Positions 13,056 to 24,698 are shown, numbered from the stretch's first letter. The stretch: DNA of 64,000 nucleotides from Populus alba (GCF_005239225.2 NC_133301.1:13392318-13456317), one strand, 5' to 3'. The notes: generated by a model from the sequence alone, not told the origin. Program-made: numbers and translations.

Positions 13056-13343
13056 TTAAATCAACTCCTGCATGACCCCCTCAAGCCTTCTCCGATCACC
13101 TTTTCTTTTGATTCGCTCATCATCCCGTATACATCTGCACAGGACAGGAAGAACAGGTAGTTTCGAAACAAAAAAGGCAAATTCTACAGTCCGAATGAAA
13201 CAATCTTGCAAACACTTACTCTGGAGTTGATCTCTTCTCATCAATGCGTTGTATTGAGGGGCAACCGCTCCTTCGCATGCATAGCATGAAAGGGCCGTGA
13301 AGCAAATGAGGAGGAGCAGCCATGCTAGTGTTCTTCCCCTCAT
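13056..13343 (-). CDS. Candidate small secreted protein, about 95 codons, family not recognised
   Basis: From the ATG at 13343 the reading frame starts MRGRTLAWLLLLICFTALSC, a strong signal peptide with probable cleavage near YACEGA. A short basic, cysteine-containing part follows. The exact C-terminus is uncertain. An intron is possible: a GTAAGT-type donor lies near 13213 and a pyrimidine-rich acceptor ending CTGTGCAG near 13140. A different frame stays open from about 13080 to a stop at 12922 and encodes a basic tail with LKSLQRAREFLVGRY and KSFYNSVKNIRICC. One extra base in the G5 run at 13076-13080 would join the two. So the gene may be a short cysteine-poor peptide precursor, or longer than the literal ORF. 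I recognise no known peptide-hormone motif. Confidence 0.5.
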   Translation of the reverse strand: MRGRTLAWLLLLICFTALSCYACEGAVAPQYNALMRRDQLQSKCLQDCFIRTVEFAFFVSKLPVLPVLCRCIRDDERIKRKGDRRRLEGVMQELI

Positions 13344-13369
13344 GTTAATTATACCTGCTAATTCTCAGC

Positions 13370-14070
13370 TTCTATTTCAAATGTTTAAGCAGGTGTGAGG
13401 GAAGTAGCTAGAGACAAGGTTCAGTTGCAATTCAGCTACCTCTTGGAGCTCACCGGATTTACATTAGCGTTGGTCGCTTATAAGATTTCCTCTCAGGTGG
13501 GCCATTGAGGAAATGGAATAAGTTCGGTGACTTCTTTTTCTGTAGAGTTGCCGGCTCCAGCTAGCTTTAACTGTGGCTGCAATAAGATGCTCTTCCTTCT
13601 TTTCCATGAATAAAAAGAAGATGCTTTGTACATGGCTTAAACTATCTTATTACTCAACAAGTTTTTTAGTTTAATTGGCACTCATATTCATCCCCTTAAA
13701 GTTTCTGAATTTCATTGTTGAAAAATATGATAATGATTGTTTTTAAATATTTTTTTATTTAAAAAATATATTAAAAAATAATATTTTTTTTATTTTTAAA
13801 AAATTATTTTTTATATTGATATATTAAAATTAATAAATAAATAAATTTTATACACATGCACTAAACGAAGAAACTGTTTGGCAACGTGGTGGCTTCCACG
13901 TTTCCTACGATTCAAGCTTGCAAGCTGTTTGGTAATAATAAAAGCGTGTTACTGTTCACTGGTCCCACATGCAGCTGCGTGTGAAAACGCGAGAAAAACG
14001 AGAAGTAGCTCCTGCCTGTTTTCTGCGCGGCCAAACTGATGCAGTTGTAGTGCTACCACTGTTTACTAAA
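13370..14070. other. Intergenic with an AT-rich dispersed repeat (about 13725-13850)
   Basis: No gene is seen. Positions 13725-13850 contain an AT-rich block of the type 'tatattaaaaaataatattttt' (shortened) that recurs elsewhere in the window. A 500-N gap follows. Confidence 0.45.
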
Positions 14071-14570
14071 NNNNNNNNNNNNNNNNNNNNNNNNNNNNNN
14101 NNNNNNNNNNNNNNNNNNNNNNNNNNNNNNNNNNNNNNNNNNNNNNNNNNNNNNNNNNNNNNNNNNNNNNNNNNNNNNNNNNNNNNNNNNNNNNNNNNNN
14201 NNNNNNNNNNNNNNNNNNNNNNNNNNNNNNNNNNNNNNNNNNNNNNNNNNNNNNNNNNNNNNNNNNNNNNNNNNNNNNNNNNNNNNNNNNNNNNNNNNNN
14301 NNNNNNNNNNNNNNNNNNNNNNNNNNNNNNNNNNNNNNNNNNNNNNNNNNNNNNNNNNNNNNNNNNNNNNNNNNNNNNNNNNNNNNNNNNNNNNNNNNNN
14401 NNNNNNNNNNNNNNNNNNNNNNNNNNNNNNNNNNNNNNNNNNNNNNNNNNNNNNNNNNNNNNNNNNNNNNNNNNNNNNNNNNNNNNNNNNNNNNNNNNNN
14501 NNNNNNNNNNNNNNNNNNNNNNNNNNNNNNNNNNNNNNNNNNNNNNNNNNNNNNNNNNNNNNNNNNNNNN
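14071..14570. other. Assembly gap, exactly 500 N
   Basis: This is the second 500-N placeholder. The sequence to its right is a low-complexity AAACCG-rich repeat, a plausible reason for a contig end. Confidence 0.99.
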
Positions 14571-14960
14571 AAAATTTAGGGGTAGAGCAAAAAAACCAAA
14601 AACCGAATAAACCAAGAAAACCAGAAAAAAAAACCAAAAAAAATCAAACAAAAAAAAACCGATTAAAATTTTTAAAAATCAACCGGTTCGGTTTCGGTTT
14701 TGTAAGCCTGAAACCAAAAACCAAAACCAAAATAAAAAAAAACCGTGGAAAAAACCGAGCTAAACCGAAAAAAACCAAAAAAAACCGAGTCAAACCGGTT
14801 TGAACTGATTTATTTTTCTAAAAAAAACCAAACTGAACCAAACCAAAACCGGTCGGTTTGAAATGGTTTTGGTTTTTTTGGAAAAAAAAAATTGGTTTAG
14901 TTATTTTTTTTGATAAAAACTGAACCAAACTGAAAATAATCATCTACTAAAATTATACCA
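14571..14960. repeat. AAACCG/CGGTTT-rich low-complexity repeat
   Basis: Short units such as aaaccaaaaacc, aaaccgag, aaccggtt and cggtttgg recur for nearly 400 bases without a fixed period. It is not telomeric (CCCTAAA). Similar AAACCG-rich tracts are common dispersed repeats in plant genomes. Gap adjacency suggests that the full array is longer. Confidence 0.7.
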
Positions 14961-15261
14961 AAAAAAATAATTACTTAAATTTAATACATGCAAGGATGTT
15001 TAGTAATGTGTGTTGTTTTTTAAAAACATTTTAACATATATAAATTTTTTTTGTTAAAATTTTATTTTTAAATTTAAAAAATATATTTAAATAATATAAA
15101 AAATAAAATACAAAATAAGTTTTTAAAAGTACTGTGGAATACAATTCCAAACAGAAATGAAAATTTACATGGGTACCATGTAATGTTTTGACAATTGCAG
15201 TCTCAAGCACCACAAAGCACTTCACAACACTCACCTCTGACCTCTCTCCCACTCAGCCAAA

Positions 15262-16530
15262 ATGGCCACACCGGCGACACCTCCAAAACCCACCACCCCA
15301 AACCCCACCACCAAGAAACGCAAACCCAGAAAACCCAAACTCACCACTGCCACCGCACAACACGTCATTTCCATCCTCAACACCGCCTCATCAGCAGCCT
15401 ACTCGTTCCTTTCCCGAAACGACCTCTACCTCCTACCTTCCCAATCCCTCCAGCTAGAATCCCTCCTCTCGTCTCTCCCCCCTCCCTCCTCTCAGTTCCC
15501 TTTACAACCCTCCCTGTTCCACCGCTTCGTTTCATCCGCCACCTTAGATTTTGATCAACGTTGGGTCCAATTCTTTCGCCTTTCAAGACCCAATTTTTAC
15601 CGCCTCCTTTCTCTCCTTTCTCCTTCCCTCGTTTTCTCTCTTCCATCTACAATCCATCCAGAAACCGCTCTTGCATCCGCCCTTTTCCGCCTCGCCCACG
15701 GCGCGTGTTATAAGACTGTGGGCGCGTAAGTTTTGGTCTGGACTCCTCCGAGGCGTCCTGCCTTGCGTTTTATTCAGTTTGTAAAGCTGTGAATGATAAA
15801 CTTGGGGACTTGTTTGAGTTTCGCCGTGATTTGGAGAGAATTGTGGTGGGCTTTGGGTGGATTTCGCTCCCAAATTGCTGTGGTGCTTTGGGGTTTGGGA
15901 GGTTTGGGGTTGATGGAGAAGTTTTTGGGAGAAATGGGTCAATATTGGTTCAGGCTTTAGTGGATTCTGAAGGGAGGTTTTTGGATATTTCTGCAGGGTG
16001 GCCTAGTAGTATGGAGCCAGTAGCCATTTTTAGACAAACTAGACTTTATTTGGGTGTTGAGGATTCAAGGGAGTCGGAGTTGTTAAAAGGGCCAACTTAT
16101 ATGCTAAGCGATGGCTGTTCAATCCCTCAGTATGTAATGGGAGATTCTTGTTTCCCATTATTGCCTTGGTTGTTAACTCCTTACAGTGAGCAGGATAGTT
16201 TTGGTTCAGCGGAGAGAGAGTTCAATGTGGCACATAGTAGAGCAATGAAGTTGGTTAGTACTGCGTTTGGGAGAGTTAGGCGAGGTGGCAACTTTTGGCA
16301 AGGAGGTGGAAAGAGGATAGTTTGGAGTTTTTTGCCTTTTGTGATTGTTATGGGGTGTGTATTGCATAATTTTCTTGATTAAGTGGGGTGAGCCATTGCC
16401 GGAGGAGAGTGTGGGTGGGTGCTTAAAAGAGGAGGAATTGCTGGTTTTCGAGGGAGAGGGAGATGAGACTGGACAGACGATTAGGGATGCGCTTGCACAG
16501 CACTTGAGTCTGGCCAGTATGAGGAAATGA
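15262..16530 (+). CDS. Domesticated PIF/Harbinger transposase, ALP1-like nuclear protein, with indels
   Basis: Read across three indels this is one intronless gene of about 420 codons from ATG 15262. The start has a Pro/Thr/Lys-rich tail (KKRKPRKPK, likely nuclear localisation), then a helical region and a DDE_Tnp_4/HARBI1-type fold. Recognisable blocks are FRDLERIVVGFGWISLPNCC, LVDSEGRFLDISAGWP, YVMGDSCFPLLPWLLTPY and EREFNVAHSRAMKLVSTAFG. In active PIF/Harbinger enzymes the first block reads GAID; here it is GALG. PGSVHDS is PSSMEP, and the final helix has VST where active enzymes have a catalytic Glu (vER). Only the GDS aspartate is clear, so it is not an active transposase. It resembles the plant ALP1-like/At3g19120-type proteins, some of which associate with Polycomb complexes. 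Frame breaks lie near 15725-15735 (GC loss plus a T gain fits best) and at 16378 (one extra G). No terminal repeats are seen. Confidence 0.85.
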
Positions 16531-18159
16531 ATGGTATAAATTGTTATGTTCTGTCCTTGTAGTCTATTTCTCATTTCTTGATGAATAATTGTTGCTGTAG
16601 TCCACCTTGCTTTTCTGTAAATAAATAACTGTTCTTTTTAGCATTGGAGTGGCTATTGATGATTGTGATGTCTTTTATGGCCTGCTTTAGCTCATTACAT
16701 ACATCTATGCACATGAGTCTGCATTGCGTGTGCTCTTCTGTTTCTATGCGTGTGTTAGAGATCAAGGGGGTCGGGGATGGGGGGTTTAATACTGACATTT
16801 ATTTTACTACTACAATCATTTTATTGATGAAGCTGAAAATATCTAATTGCTTGTTCCTTTGGGTGCATGAACTCTCTTGGTCTTACAAATGACTAAAGAT
16901 TTGGATGATGAAACACTTAAATTTTGATTAATTAATTTCTTTCATACCCACATCAATGTGCTGAAAGGATCTTACTCCGTATGATTAATGGGCACCTATG
17001 AATCCCACATCAGTTCCAAGATTGAGACGTGTCTGATAATCCATGGATTTGCTTGCTGTGTAGATTTTGGCACATTAGAATGATGCTATCGTATTTAACT
17101 TTAATGATTGTAATAGCTTTGCTGTCCAATGATTATTATTAATGTGGCATTTCCTTTTTTTATTACAAAGACATAAAAATATAATGCACTTGCCATTTGC
17201 ATCATTCAGATGCTGTGGAAGATGCTATATACAGACTCCTTAATCACAAATAATGCCTGCATGAAACATAAACGTGAATATCTTGCAATTTCCTGTGTTT
17301 TATCTGTATTATAAACAAGTATGGACATGATATTCTGGGTTGCTTATGTTGCATGGACACACATATTATCAGCGTTGACTTTTATGCTAAAAATACTCAC
17401 CATATCTTGAATGATGAATGCAGATATTCATTTGCTTATTCACTTGGTAAACCATCTGCACCATACTGCTTGCACGAGCTTTCTTACATTAGAAATTTAT
17501 GTTGGAATTTAACAGTGTACATTATCATTCATGTATTGGGTTCATCAAGCAATTTTTCATGAAGTGCTTGTTTACAAGTGAGGATGGACTTTGGATATTC
17601 TATTTAGATCTTTAGCTTCAGTTTTTAGTAGAGAATGATGAAGAAAGTTACTACTGGAACTTGATTAGTGGTTCTGTCCCAAGTTCTAAATGCATCTTTT
17701 GAGCTCCAAAAAACAAAAAATGCCTCCTCCTGAAAGAACATGTTGACTAGCTTTTGAACTTCGAAAGTATGAAAAACCCGTGTTCCATATAAATCAATTG
17801 AATTTGGTTGAAATTCAATCCTAGAGGCAGATGCGAAGTACGTGATAAAGGAGCATAATGAATATTAAACAACATATTGAACAGAAGAGGAAGGCAAATT
17901 GCAGAACACCTTTTTACACTGCTTTTGCCAAAGGAAAAATAGGAAAAGAATTAAAGGGGGAAAAGGAGCGCAATACCAGAGATGTTTTACAAGGCCATGC
18001 AGGCTTAACAACAAACATAGACTACTCGGATACATCCATACGCAAGGCCGTGAAAATCGTGGAAATTATTGATGGCATGATTTTCTACAAACAAACCGAA
18101 GCCTCTGTACTGTACTATATTCATGGCAAGAATAAGCATACTAATCCCATCTCTGTCCT
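16531..18159. other. Intergenic, no supported gene
   Basis: This holds the 3' flank of the ALP1-like gene and about 1.5 kb of unrecognised sequence. A 105-codon ORF at 17858-18175 has no recognisable features and runs into the duplication edge, so I do not call it. Confidence 0.45.
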
Positions 18160-18520
18160 AAATGACCTTGAGTAGGAGAGGAAATTTCCGGGGAGTATTT
18201 CACCTCTAAACTTAAATGAGACAACTTGGTGTGACTTGGAAGGAGCAAATACATGTTGGATTGGAGTCTGAGCATGTTTCGGAATGCCATGGTTTTTCTG
18301 GGCTATCCATGATGCCTTCACTTCAATCTGCAGACGAAACCTGACAATCTTTAATACCTATCTCAGTAGTGAATACTTCTAGTGCAACCCCATGAAGAAA
18401 AAAAGACAAAAATGACAATCTGCTACCAGGCAACTAGATGTTGGTTGGTCACTAACCTGTCCTACCTATGGTGATATGATTTGCATAAATGTCCAGGTTT
18501 ACCATGTATTGGCCAATATA

Positions 18521-21500
18521 TTAGAGGAGACGCTTTGCAGATGAGTAATTTTTGGCGCAGTTTGCACAACAAGACATCAATCCCTTCAATCCTGGTTCTC
18601 TAGGGACCCGGCTTGCTGTCTCACGTCCCTGCAGAACTCTTACAAACTCATCCGAACTTGAGTTCCCATCGCGATTAGCATCGAAGACATGGAATATTAT
18701 GTCAACCAAATCATTGGTGATGGAGATGCGGCGTACCTAGTAAAACTTAAACCACATATCAGTATGAGAAGTAAGACAGTTAATGGGATGTCAACAAAGC
18801 TTGAAGAAATGTAACAATCAGCTAAATATTTACCTGCGATGAAGCTCTCTGGATATCTTTTTTCGTTAGCACCCCATTCACTTTTCCATAGCCAAAAATG
18901 GCGAGAGATAAATACTGCAACTGTCTACGTAGCTCTGCGAAGTTTTTGAACTCCTCGAAGGTAATTCGTATGTCTCTTATCTGTGGTTCATTGCTTACTT
19001 CATCTACCCGATCGAGTAGCTTGCTAATGTGTCTAATGTCAGCTGATGCAACCAAGGACAAGGCAAAATCTTTTAGCTGATATAGTACCACATGATCTGT
19101 AATCATAATGGGCCAGGCGTAAAATCTGTAAAATTCAACAGATTCAGTTCTTGTGAATTGTATACGAGTACAATGAGACAATGATCATGAACAGAATCAA
19201 GAATTGATGATTCATCAGAGCACAATTAGACTGGAAAAGGAAACTTATCCTCTATCGAATCAATATTATGACATTCCTGACATTTCCGAACAAAAATCCT
19301 GTTAATTTAAAACCCTTCATGGGAGATTACAACAGAAACTGTAATAGAAGGTTGGAAATATAAACACAGATTGCAACAGAAACTGTAATAAGAAGGTGGA
19401 AATATAAGCACATACTTCATCATGGAAGTCCCTCAAAAATTGAACAAATCTTTCTTGTTGTAGACAGGTCCTGCCATCTTTGCCAAAGAAGCATTCTAAG
19501 AGGTCACCATTCTCCACAGGCTCTGCTACTTTCAACCCAAATCTCCTTCCATCTCTGTGGCTTGCCCCTTGCCTGTTTTGAGCTCTCATTAAACCCATCA
19601 CTTTATTAAATTCTTCTCTGTCAATTTGTCTGTTATAAACACTCGAGCATTTAAATAAGCACAAATAGAAATAAGAGAATCAAGAAGCAAATTGTACTAT
19701 AAGTATCAATGAACTTCAAAATTGTTTTGATGTTCTGCAGAAGCTGAATTAATAAAAATGTGGACTGTGTCCAGAAAGCAGTAAATGAAAAAATTTTCTT
19801 CAAGAGAAAGGCAATTCATATTTCTACTGAACTAAATGTCTTTACTGTGAGTAGCTTCTTGGTCTGGTCATCTGCAACTGCACATAGATCTTGAAACTAC
19901 AAGCAACTCACCCATTATTGTCGAGGTCAAACATCTTAAATGCAACAGAAAAACTTGATTCAGGAATGCTGAGCAGGGTGACAAAGAAGATGTACCTAAA
20001 CGTTGAACATGGAAAGGGCTAAGTAAGAACACAAGTTTCTGTAACAGAACATGTGATGCAACATGATTGATGTTGAAGAGATTCATAAGGCCAGCAAATT
20101 CAACAGAGACAACAGATTAGTACTCTGAAAAAGAAATAAGTCCATCACTGTTAGTGTCAAAAAGCATGAAAAATCTTTAAGGTGCACAATGCAATTCCCC
20201 AGGGACTGTTTCCCCTCTCAGAAATCCTTCTCTAACGCGATTTGACTCTGATGGAGGAAATACAGGAACAACTGCTCTCATCAAGTCTGATGGTGTCATA
20301 AGAACTTCACCATCAGGCTTTTTAAAAGATGCGAAGTACTCAAAAATCTGAAAGGAAAATAAATGAAACATTACACAAAAAAGAAGCAGCATAACATATC
20401 ACTAGTACTCATAGTTGTAATAATGGTTTCCACACCCAGGAAGAAAAAAAAAAGGAAAAAGAATATCAGGCAAACAAAATGAAAAGTGGACTTAGTGTAC
20501 AAGAAGATCAATCCTATTGAAACTAGGAGTTGGAAGATAGTGGGTAGTTGACAACTGACTTTTATGTCACTTCTGAGTTTTGGGGTGCTCTTATTGAAGG
20601 ACAGCAAGGTTGTCTTGATGCACATCCTTAACTCTCCTTAATACAAACCCCTACCAATATTTGAATGTTTGGTTCCATTTGTGGATGAATTAGCCATTCC
20701 TAAGTCATTTAAAGGTTTCAAGCTTCCCCAATCAGACAATCAGGTAAAACATAAATGTCCTACAAATGGTTTTGAAGTAGTCCATTGCTCTGCATTGGAA
20801 AGCCTAGATAGCTTCCACTGCCGGAGACGCAGGATTGAGATCTAATGTCGAAGACATGCTTGAATTGACCTTGCCAATACCAGGCTTGGCCGTAGGATTG
20901 TCAATTAATAAATGTGCATACTTGGAATCATAGTGAATAGGTAAACCAGAAAAGAAGAAAGCTTTGTTTCAACAGACAGAAAACCAAATAACAACTTAAG
21001 TTCATTATTTGATTTCTCATAGCTTAAAGTTAGACATGTTGCTGCAATGAATTGAGTCTCCAATAATGTGTGTGATTGAATGCTGGCATAAATACAAAGA
21101 AAATATTTCCATTCCTGAAAGATTTGCGTACCTTCTCTGGAGGGCTTTGCAACCTGATGCGCTTTTCATAATTAAAGAAAACTCTTCTCCTGTATGAATC
21201 TGGAACAATCGACAAAAATGATACAAAGGAGTACCCAATACCAGGTATTGAAAAAGTCTGTATGATCTGTTCATATGCTGGATAAAAAAAATATTGTAGA
21301 AAAAGAATCTGGTATATTATGCATGACTCAATTCAGAAACCGAAATTCTACGTGAAGAAAAAAATTACAGAGGTACTGTTGACATGATGAGTTATGATTA
21401 TGTAATCTGATTAATTATAGGAATTGATCAAATATTATTTTGTAATCTGATTACTGACTATTCAGGTCAAATCTTGTATAGGCAGTAATTATGTGAATAT

Positions 21501-22060
21501 GATCAATTGTAGAAGTCATATCAAATCTTGTACAAAATTACTACATTTTTTTAGAATATGATTATTATCTATTCAGAGCTCTGCCTATTTAAAGCACTGC
21601 ATATATATTTCTTCTTATAAGGAGAAGAATATTAGTGAAAAATTCAGCTAGTAGACACCATTGTTTTCTACATGTACCTCCAAGGAGGAACCTTTTCTTC
21701 TTCTTGTGTGGAAGAAGATCATCACTTGACACCCATGCTGCATCGTCTGCACTGTCGGTGAAAGAAACAAACGAACACTTATCAACCAAGGAAGGATACC
21801 AGTAGCTAAAGCTCAAGCTGGAGCTAAAAATCACAACTCCCGAAGCGACTGATCTTAATAAAAATTTCAGCAATGCATCTCCACTCTTATGATCACCATT
21901 GTTGAACCCACCAAAGGATGATCTTGACAAATAAGCTGCCACTGGTAATGGATCAGGCCCTTATGATTGTGTGAGCAATGCTCTTGTGCAGCTCCGTTGA
22001 TTGGCAAGCACTCTACGGGCCAACTCTGAGGATTTCCTCAGGAATTCCCAAGAAAACATA
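18521..22060 (-). pseudogene. MICU-type mitochondrial calcium uptake protein, copy A, disabled
   Basis: Seven exons are recognisable: 21678-22060, 21132-21199, 20124-20347, 19912-19995, 19416-19629, 18834-19125 and 18521-18736. The product matches plant MICU, the EF-hand regulator of the mitochondrial calcium uniporter. It has the RIRLQSPPEK block, FEYFASFKKPDGEVLMTPSDL and KDFALSLVASAD, and calcium loops DTNSDGLISFSE, DLDNNG...IDREE and DANRDGNSSSDE. Lesions: TAA at 21961-21963 (codon 33; copy B has GAA), TAA at 20177-20179 (copy B has TCA), and an extra A near 19072 in exon 6 before the frame of KDFALS. A copia-like solo LTR sits four bases into intron 1. The ATG at 22060 is followed by MFSWEFLRKS and a basic, Arg-rich start suited to mitochondrial targeting. 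Two in-frame nonsense changes make sequencing error an unlikely full explanation. Confidence 0.88.
21377..21672 (-). mobile_element. Ty1/copia-like solo LTR at the exon 1/intron 1 border of MICU copy A
   Basis: The 296-bp insert starts TGTTGACATG and ends TTTTCTACA (TG...CA). It is flanked by ggtac (21372-21376) and tgtac (21673-21677), a 5-bp target duplication with one mismatch. The sister copy has the uninterrupted site at 41808-41812. It contains tatttaaa near 21590 and an AATATTAGTG-type motif near the right end, in keeping with small copia LTRs. No internal domain is present, so it is a solo LTR. The orientation shown is nominal. Confidence 0.82.
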
Positions 22061-22505
22061 GTAGTAAAAAATTTCTTTCTCTGTTCTTACAACAGATAAA
22101 GATGAAAAGGGTTTCTGAATTAAGAAATAGATAAATGTAAGAGAAAGATGGAAATGGAATTTTAGCGGCATCAAGAATGTTATTGTTGACCGAGAAAGAT
22201 GGAGGTAGTTTCTTATGATCAGACAGCTAAGCCCGCCCTTTAGTTTTTCCTTGGTAGCTGCTAACTCGTGTCAAGTGTACAGTGAACGACGAAATAATTA
22301 ATAATCAGTACAAAACCTGAACTGGAAAGTTTCTACTCAATAAAAATCATGAATTGTCTTGCGAGATTTTTGACAAAACCTGAACCAACTACAATAAGAA
22401 TCAAAAGACACGAGTACAGAATTCATGAAAAGGCCAAACAAGAACCCTAACCACACTTTATTTTCGGAATAAAGTTCCTCTGCCAATATCTACATCACAT
22501 ATATA
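22061..22505. other. 5' flank of MICU copy A
   Basis: Presumed promoter and spacer, nearly identical to 42195-42613 in copy B. No separate gene is seen. Confidence 0.5.
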
Positions 22506-23357
22506 AATATTGTTGTAACCCATTTTTTGGGTCCCCACATAAAAAATAATAAAATACAAAAAAATCAAAAAAAATCATTATAAAAAAATATAACAGTGAA
22601 AAAATGTCAGAGCGCCCTAAAAATGCTCAAAACTTGATTGAGGATGTTCAAAAATATAAAAATTAATTTTTGACAGTATATCATTGACTGATGAGAGCCC
22701 CGATGACAAAGAAAATTCAATTTGAGGAAGAAAATGCAAAATTAGAAGTTTATGGACTCAATTAAATTTTATTGAAGGTTTAATTGAATTTATAGAGGTT
22801 TTAATTGCAAAAAAATTGATTTTAGAGTTAATTTGGGCTTTAATTAGAAGAAATTAATTTTCTGGGGTCAAATTATAATTTTTGGAAGTTAAATTGGTCA
22901 AATTAGGGGCTTAATTGCATAAATATTGAAGTTTAATGGCCAATTAGGGACTGAATTGAAGAAATCCGAGACCAAGGACTACATTGAAAAACACACGCAA
23001 ATTGAGGGACTTCTTTGAATCTGACGCGTTTTGGCGCCTTTTCCTTTTAAATGAAACGACGTGTTTTGACCAAAACGGCACTGTTTCATTCATTGTTGCA
23101 AAAAAAAAAAAAAAAAAAAAAAAAAACATAAGCCCAAAACGGTGCCGTTTTGAAGGCACTGTAGCTCTTCTTCTTCCCCTGGACACGCGAGGCAGGGGAA
23201 GAAGAAGATTTTTTCTTCCCCTTTTCGCCTAATTTCTTTCCTTCTTTTGTTCAAAAAGACGCCGAAATAAGGACACCACTTGCCGACCACTTTCCACGTG
23301 TTGGACGGGCGGCAGCACACCGGCCACCACCATGACGTCCCCCCCCTGTTTTTTGCC

Positions 23358-23365
23358 TATAAAAA
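23358..23365 (+). promoter_or_regulatory. TATA box of the solo LTR
   Basis: TATAAAAA in the context TTGCCTATAAAAACAGAGG, followed by a GA-rich leader. The related LTR at 51609-51616 has the matching context CCTATAAATAGAGG on the opposite strand. Confidence 0.65.
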
Positions 23366-23645
23366 CAGAGGAGGAAGATAAAAAAAAAGGAGGGGAGGAA
23401 GGGAGACGAACCGAGATAGAAGAGAAGAGAAGAGAGAGGGCAGAGAAGAAGAAGAAGAAGAAGAAGCAGCAGGGAAGAAACCGAAGAAAAACAGAAGAGA
23501 GAGAGAGAGAGAGAGAGAGAACCACCGCCGGCCTCCGCCACCATCGCCACCGTGCCTACGCCGCAAGCAGCACCGTCATGACGTCACCGTAGGTAATCTC
23601 TCGCCGCCCTGTCGCCTTCTCCATTTGCTGCCTCCCTTGTTTGCA

Positions 23646-23675
23646 TGCAGAACGTGAATTAATTCACGTTCTGCA
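23646..23675. repeat. Perfect 30-bp palindrome in the LTR leader
   Basis: The left half TGCAGAACGTGAATT is the exact reverse complement of the right half. It would form a strong hairpin in LTR transcripts about 280 bases after the TATA box. Confidence 0.9.
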
Positions 23676-24698
23676 GCTGAAGAGGGCTGGTTACTGTAAT
23701 GGGCCGGGTTGGCCCAGCCCACTGATATGGGCCGGACCCGGCCCATTTCATTTTTTTATTTTTATTTTTTTGAATTTTTACAATTTTTTCCAGCACTTGT
23801 TTTTATCAATTTTTGCTTAATATCGGTTTGTATTTTACATCGTAAAAATATAAATCCGGTATTAAAATACCCGGTTTTCGTCCCACGGTATTGTTCACGC
23901 GACACTGTTCATACGGTACTGTTCACACATGCATAAAAAAAAATCAAAAATATTTGTTTCAACATTTTATAATTTTTCTGCGCAGTTTTTATGTCATTTT
24001 GATTAATATCGGGCAGTATTTTTATACAAATCCGGTATTAAAATACCCGGTTTTCTTCAAAAACTTCCAAAAATACAAAAAAAATAAATTAAAAACAAAA
24101 GAGAAAAAAATATCTTTTTTGCATACGGCCAAGTGTCTCAAATCTAAAAAATCATATCGTATTTTTCATATGTCAAAAAACAATATTTTAGCATGCATTT
24201 TGGCTTTAATAACCAGTTTATTAAAGTCAAGAGAATATTGGCCAAAATTTCAAAAACAACAAAAATTTTATTTTGTTTGTCTCTTAGTATCCGGGGTATG
24301 ACATTACACATAATGCATATTCTGGATATTTAATTCTTTTTTTTTTTTTGGACAATAGAACCTGGGGTATGACATTACATGTAATGCGTATTCCGAATAA
24401 CAAAAAACCACAACACAACCTTAGATTTTATCAGACATTAAAACAATGCAGCCTACCTTAGGTAGGGCGTAGTTGGGGTGCTAATACCTTCCCTTTACGC
24501 AACCAGTCTCCGTACCCAATCTCTAAAGACCAGTTAAGGTTCCTAGTAACCAGAATACTAGGTGACGACTCCCAGTCCATATTTTCACTTGTAGAGACAA
24601 GAATTCCTTGTCTCTCCCCATTTTTCCAGGAATAAATTATTCCGATTTTTCCTTGAGGGTGGACGATCGCCACGCCGCCGTACACGTGCGACAAATAT

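Larger units (their letters stand above)
22511..24693 (+). mobile_element. Solo LTR of a Ty3/gypsy-type retrotransposon, 2183 bp
   Basis: The insert begins TGTTGTAACCC and ends GTGCGACA, and is flanked by perfect AATAT duplications (22506-22510 and 24694-24698). Copy B has the empty site at 42614-42618, where aaatat continues straight into gacccatgc. The start matches the reverse complement of the LTR end at 52791 (GGGTTACAACA), so this is a relative of the large element at 50028-64000, in opposite orientation. It carries a TATA box, a GA-rich leader (about 23366-23520) and a long palindrome. No internal domain is present, so it arose by LTR-LTR recombination. Confidence 0.93.

Noticed and set aside
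14571..14960. Possible telomeric repeat
   Set aside because: Units are AAACCG/AAACCA, not CCCTAAA.
17858..18175. 105-codon ORF starting MNIKQHIEQKRK
   Set aside because: No recognisable domain, ordinary codon pattern for intergenic DNA, and it crosses the edge of the segmental duplication without a counterpart before copy B.
23229..23592. Several overlapping ORFs with poly-Ser/Leu or Arg/Glu runs
   Set aside because: They come from the GA/CT-rich leader of the solo LTR and are open on both strands because of base composition.
23891..24301. 136-codon ORF in the solo LTR
   Set aside because: Low-complexity K/F/Y-rich translation of AT-rich LTR sequence.
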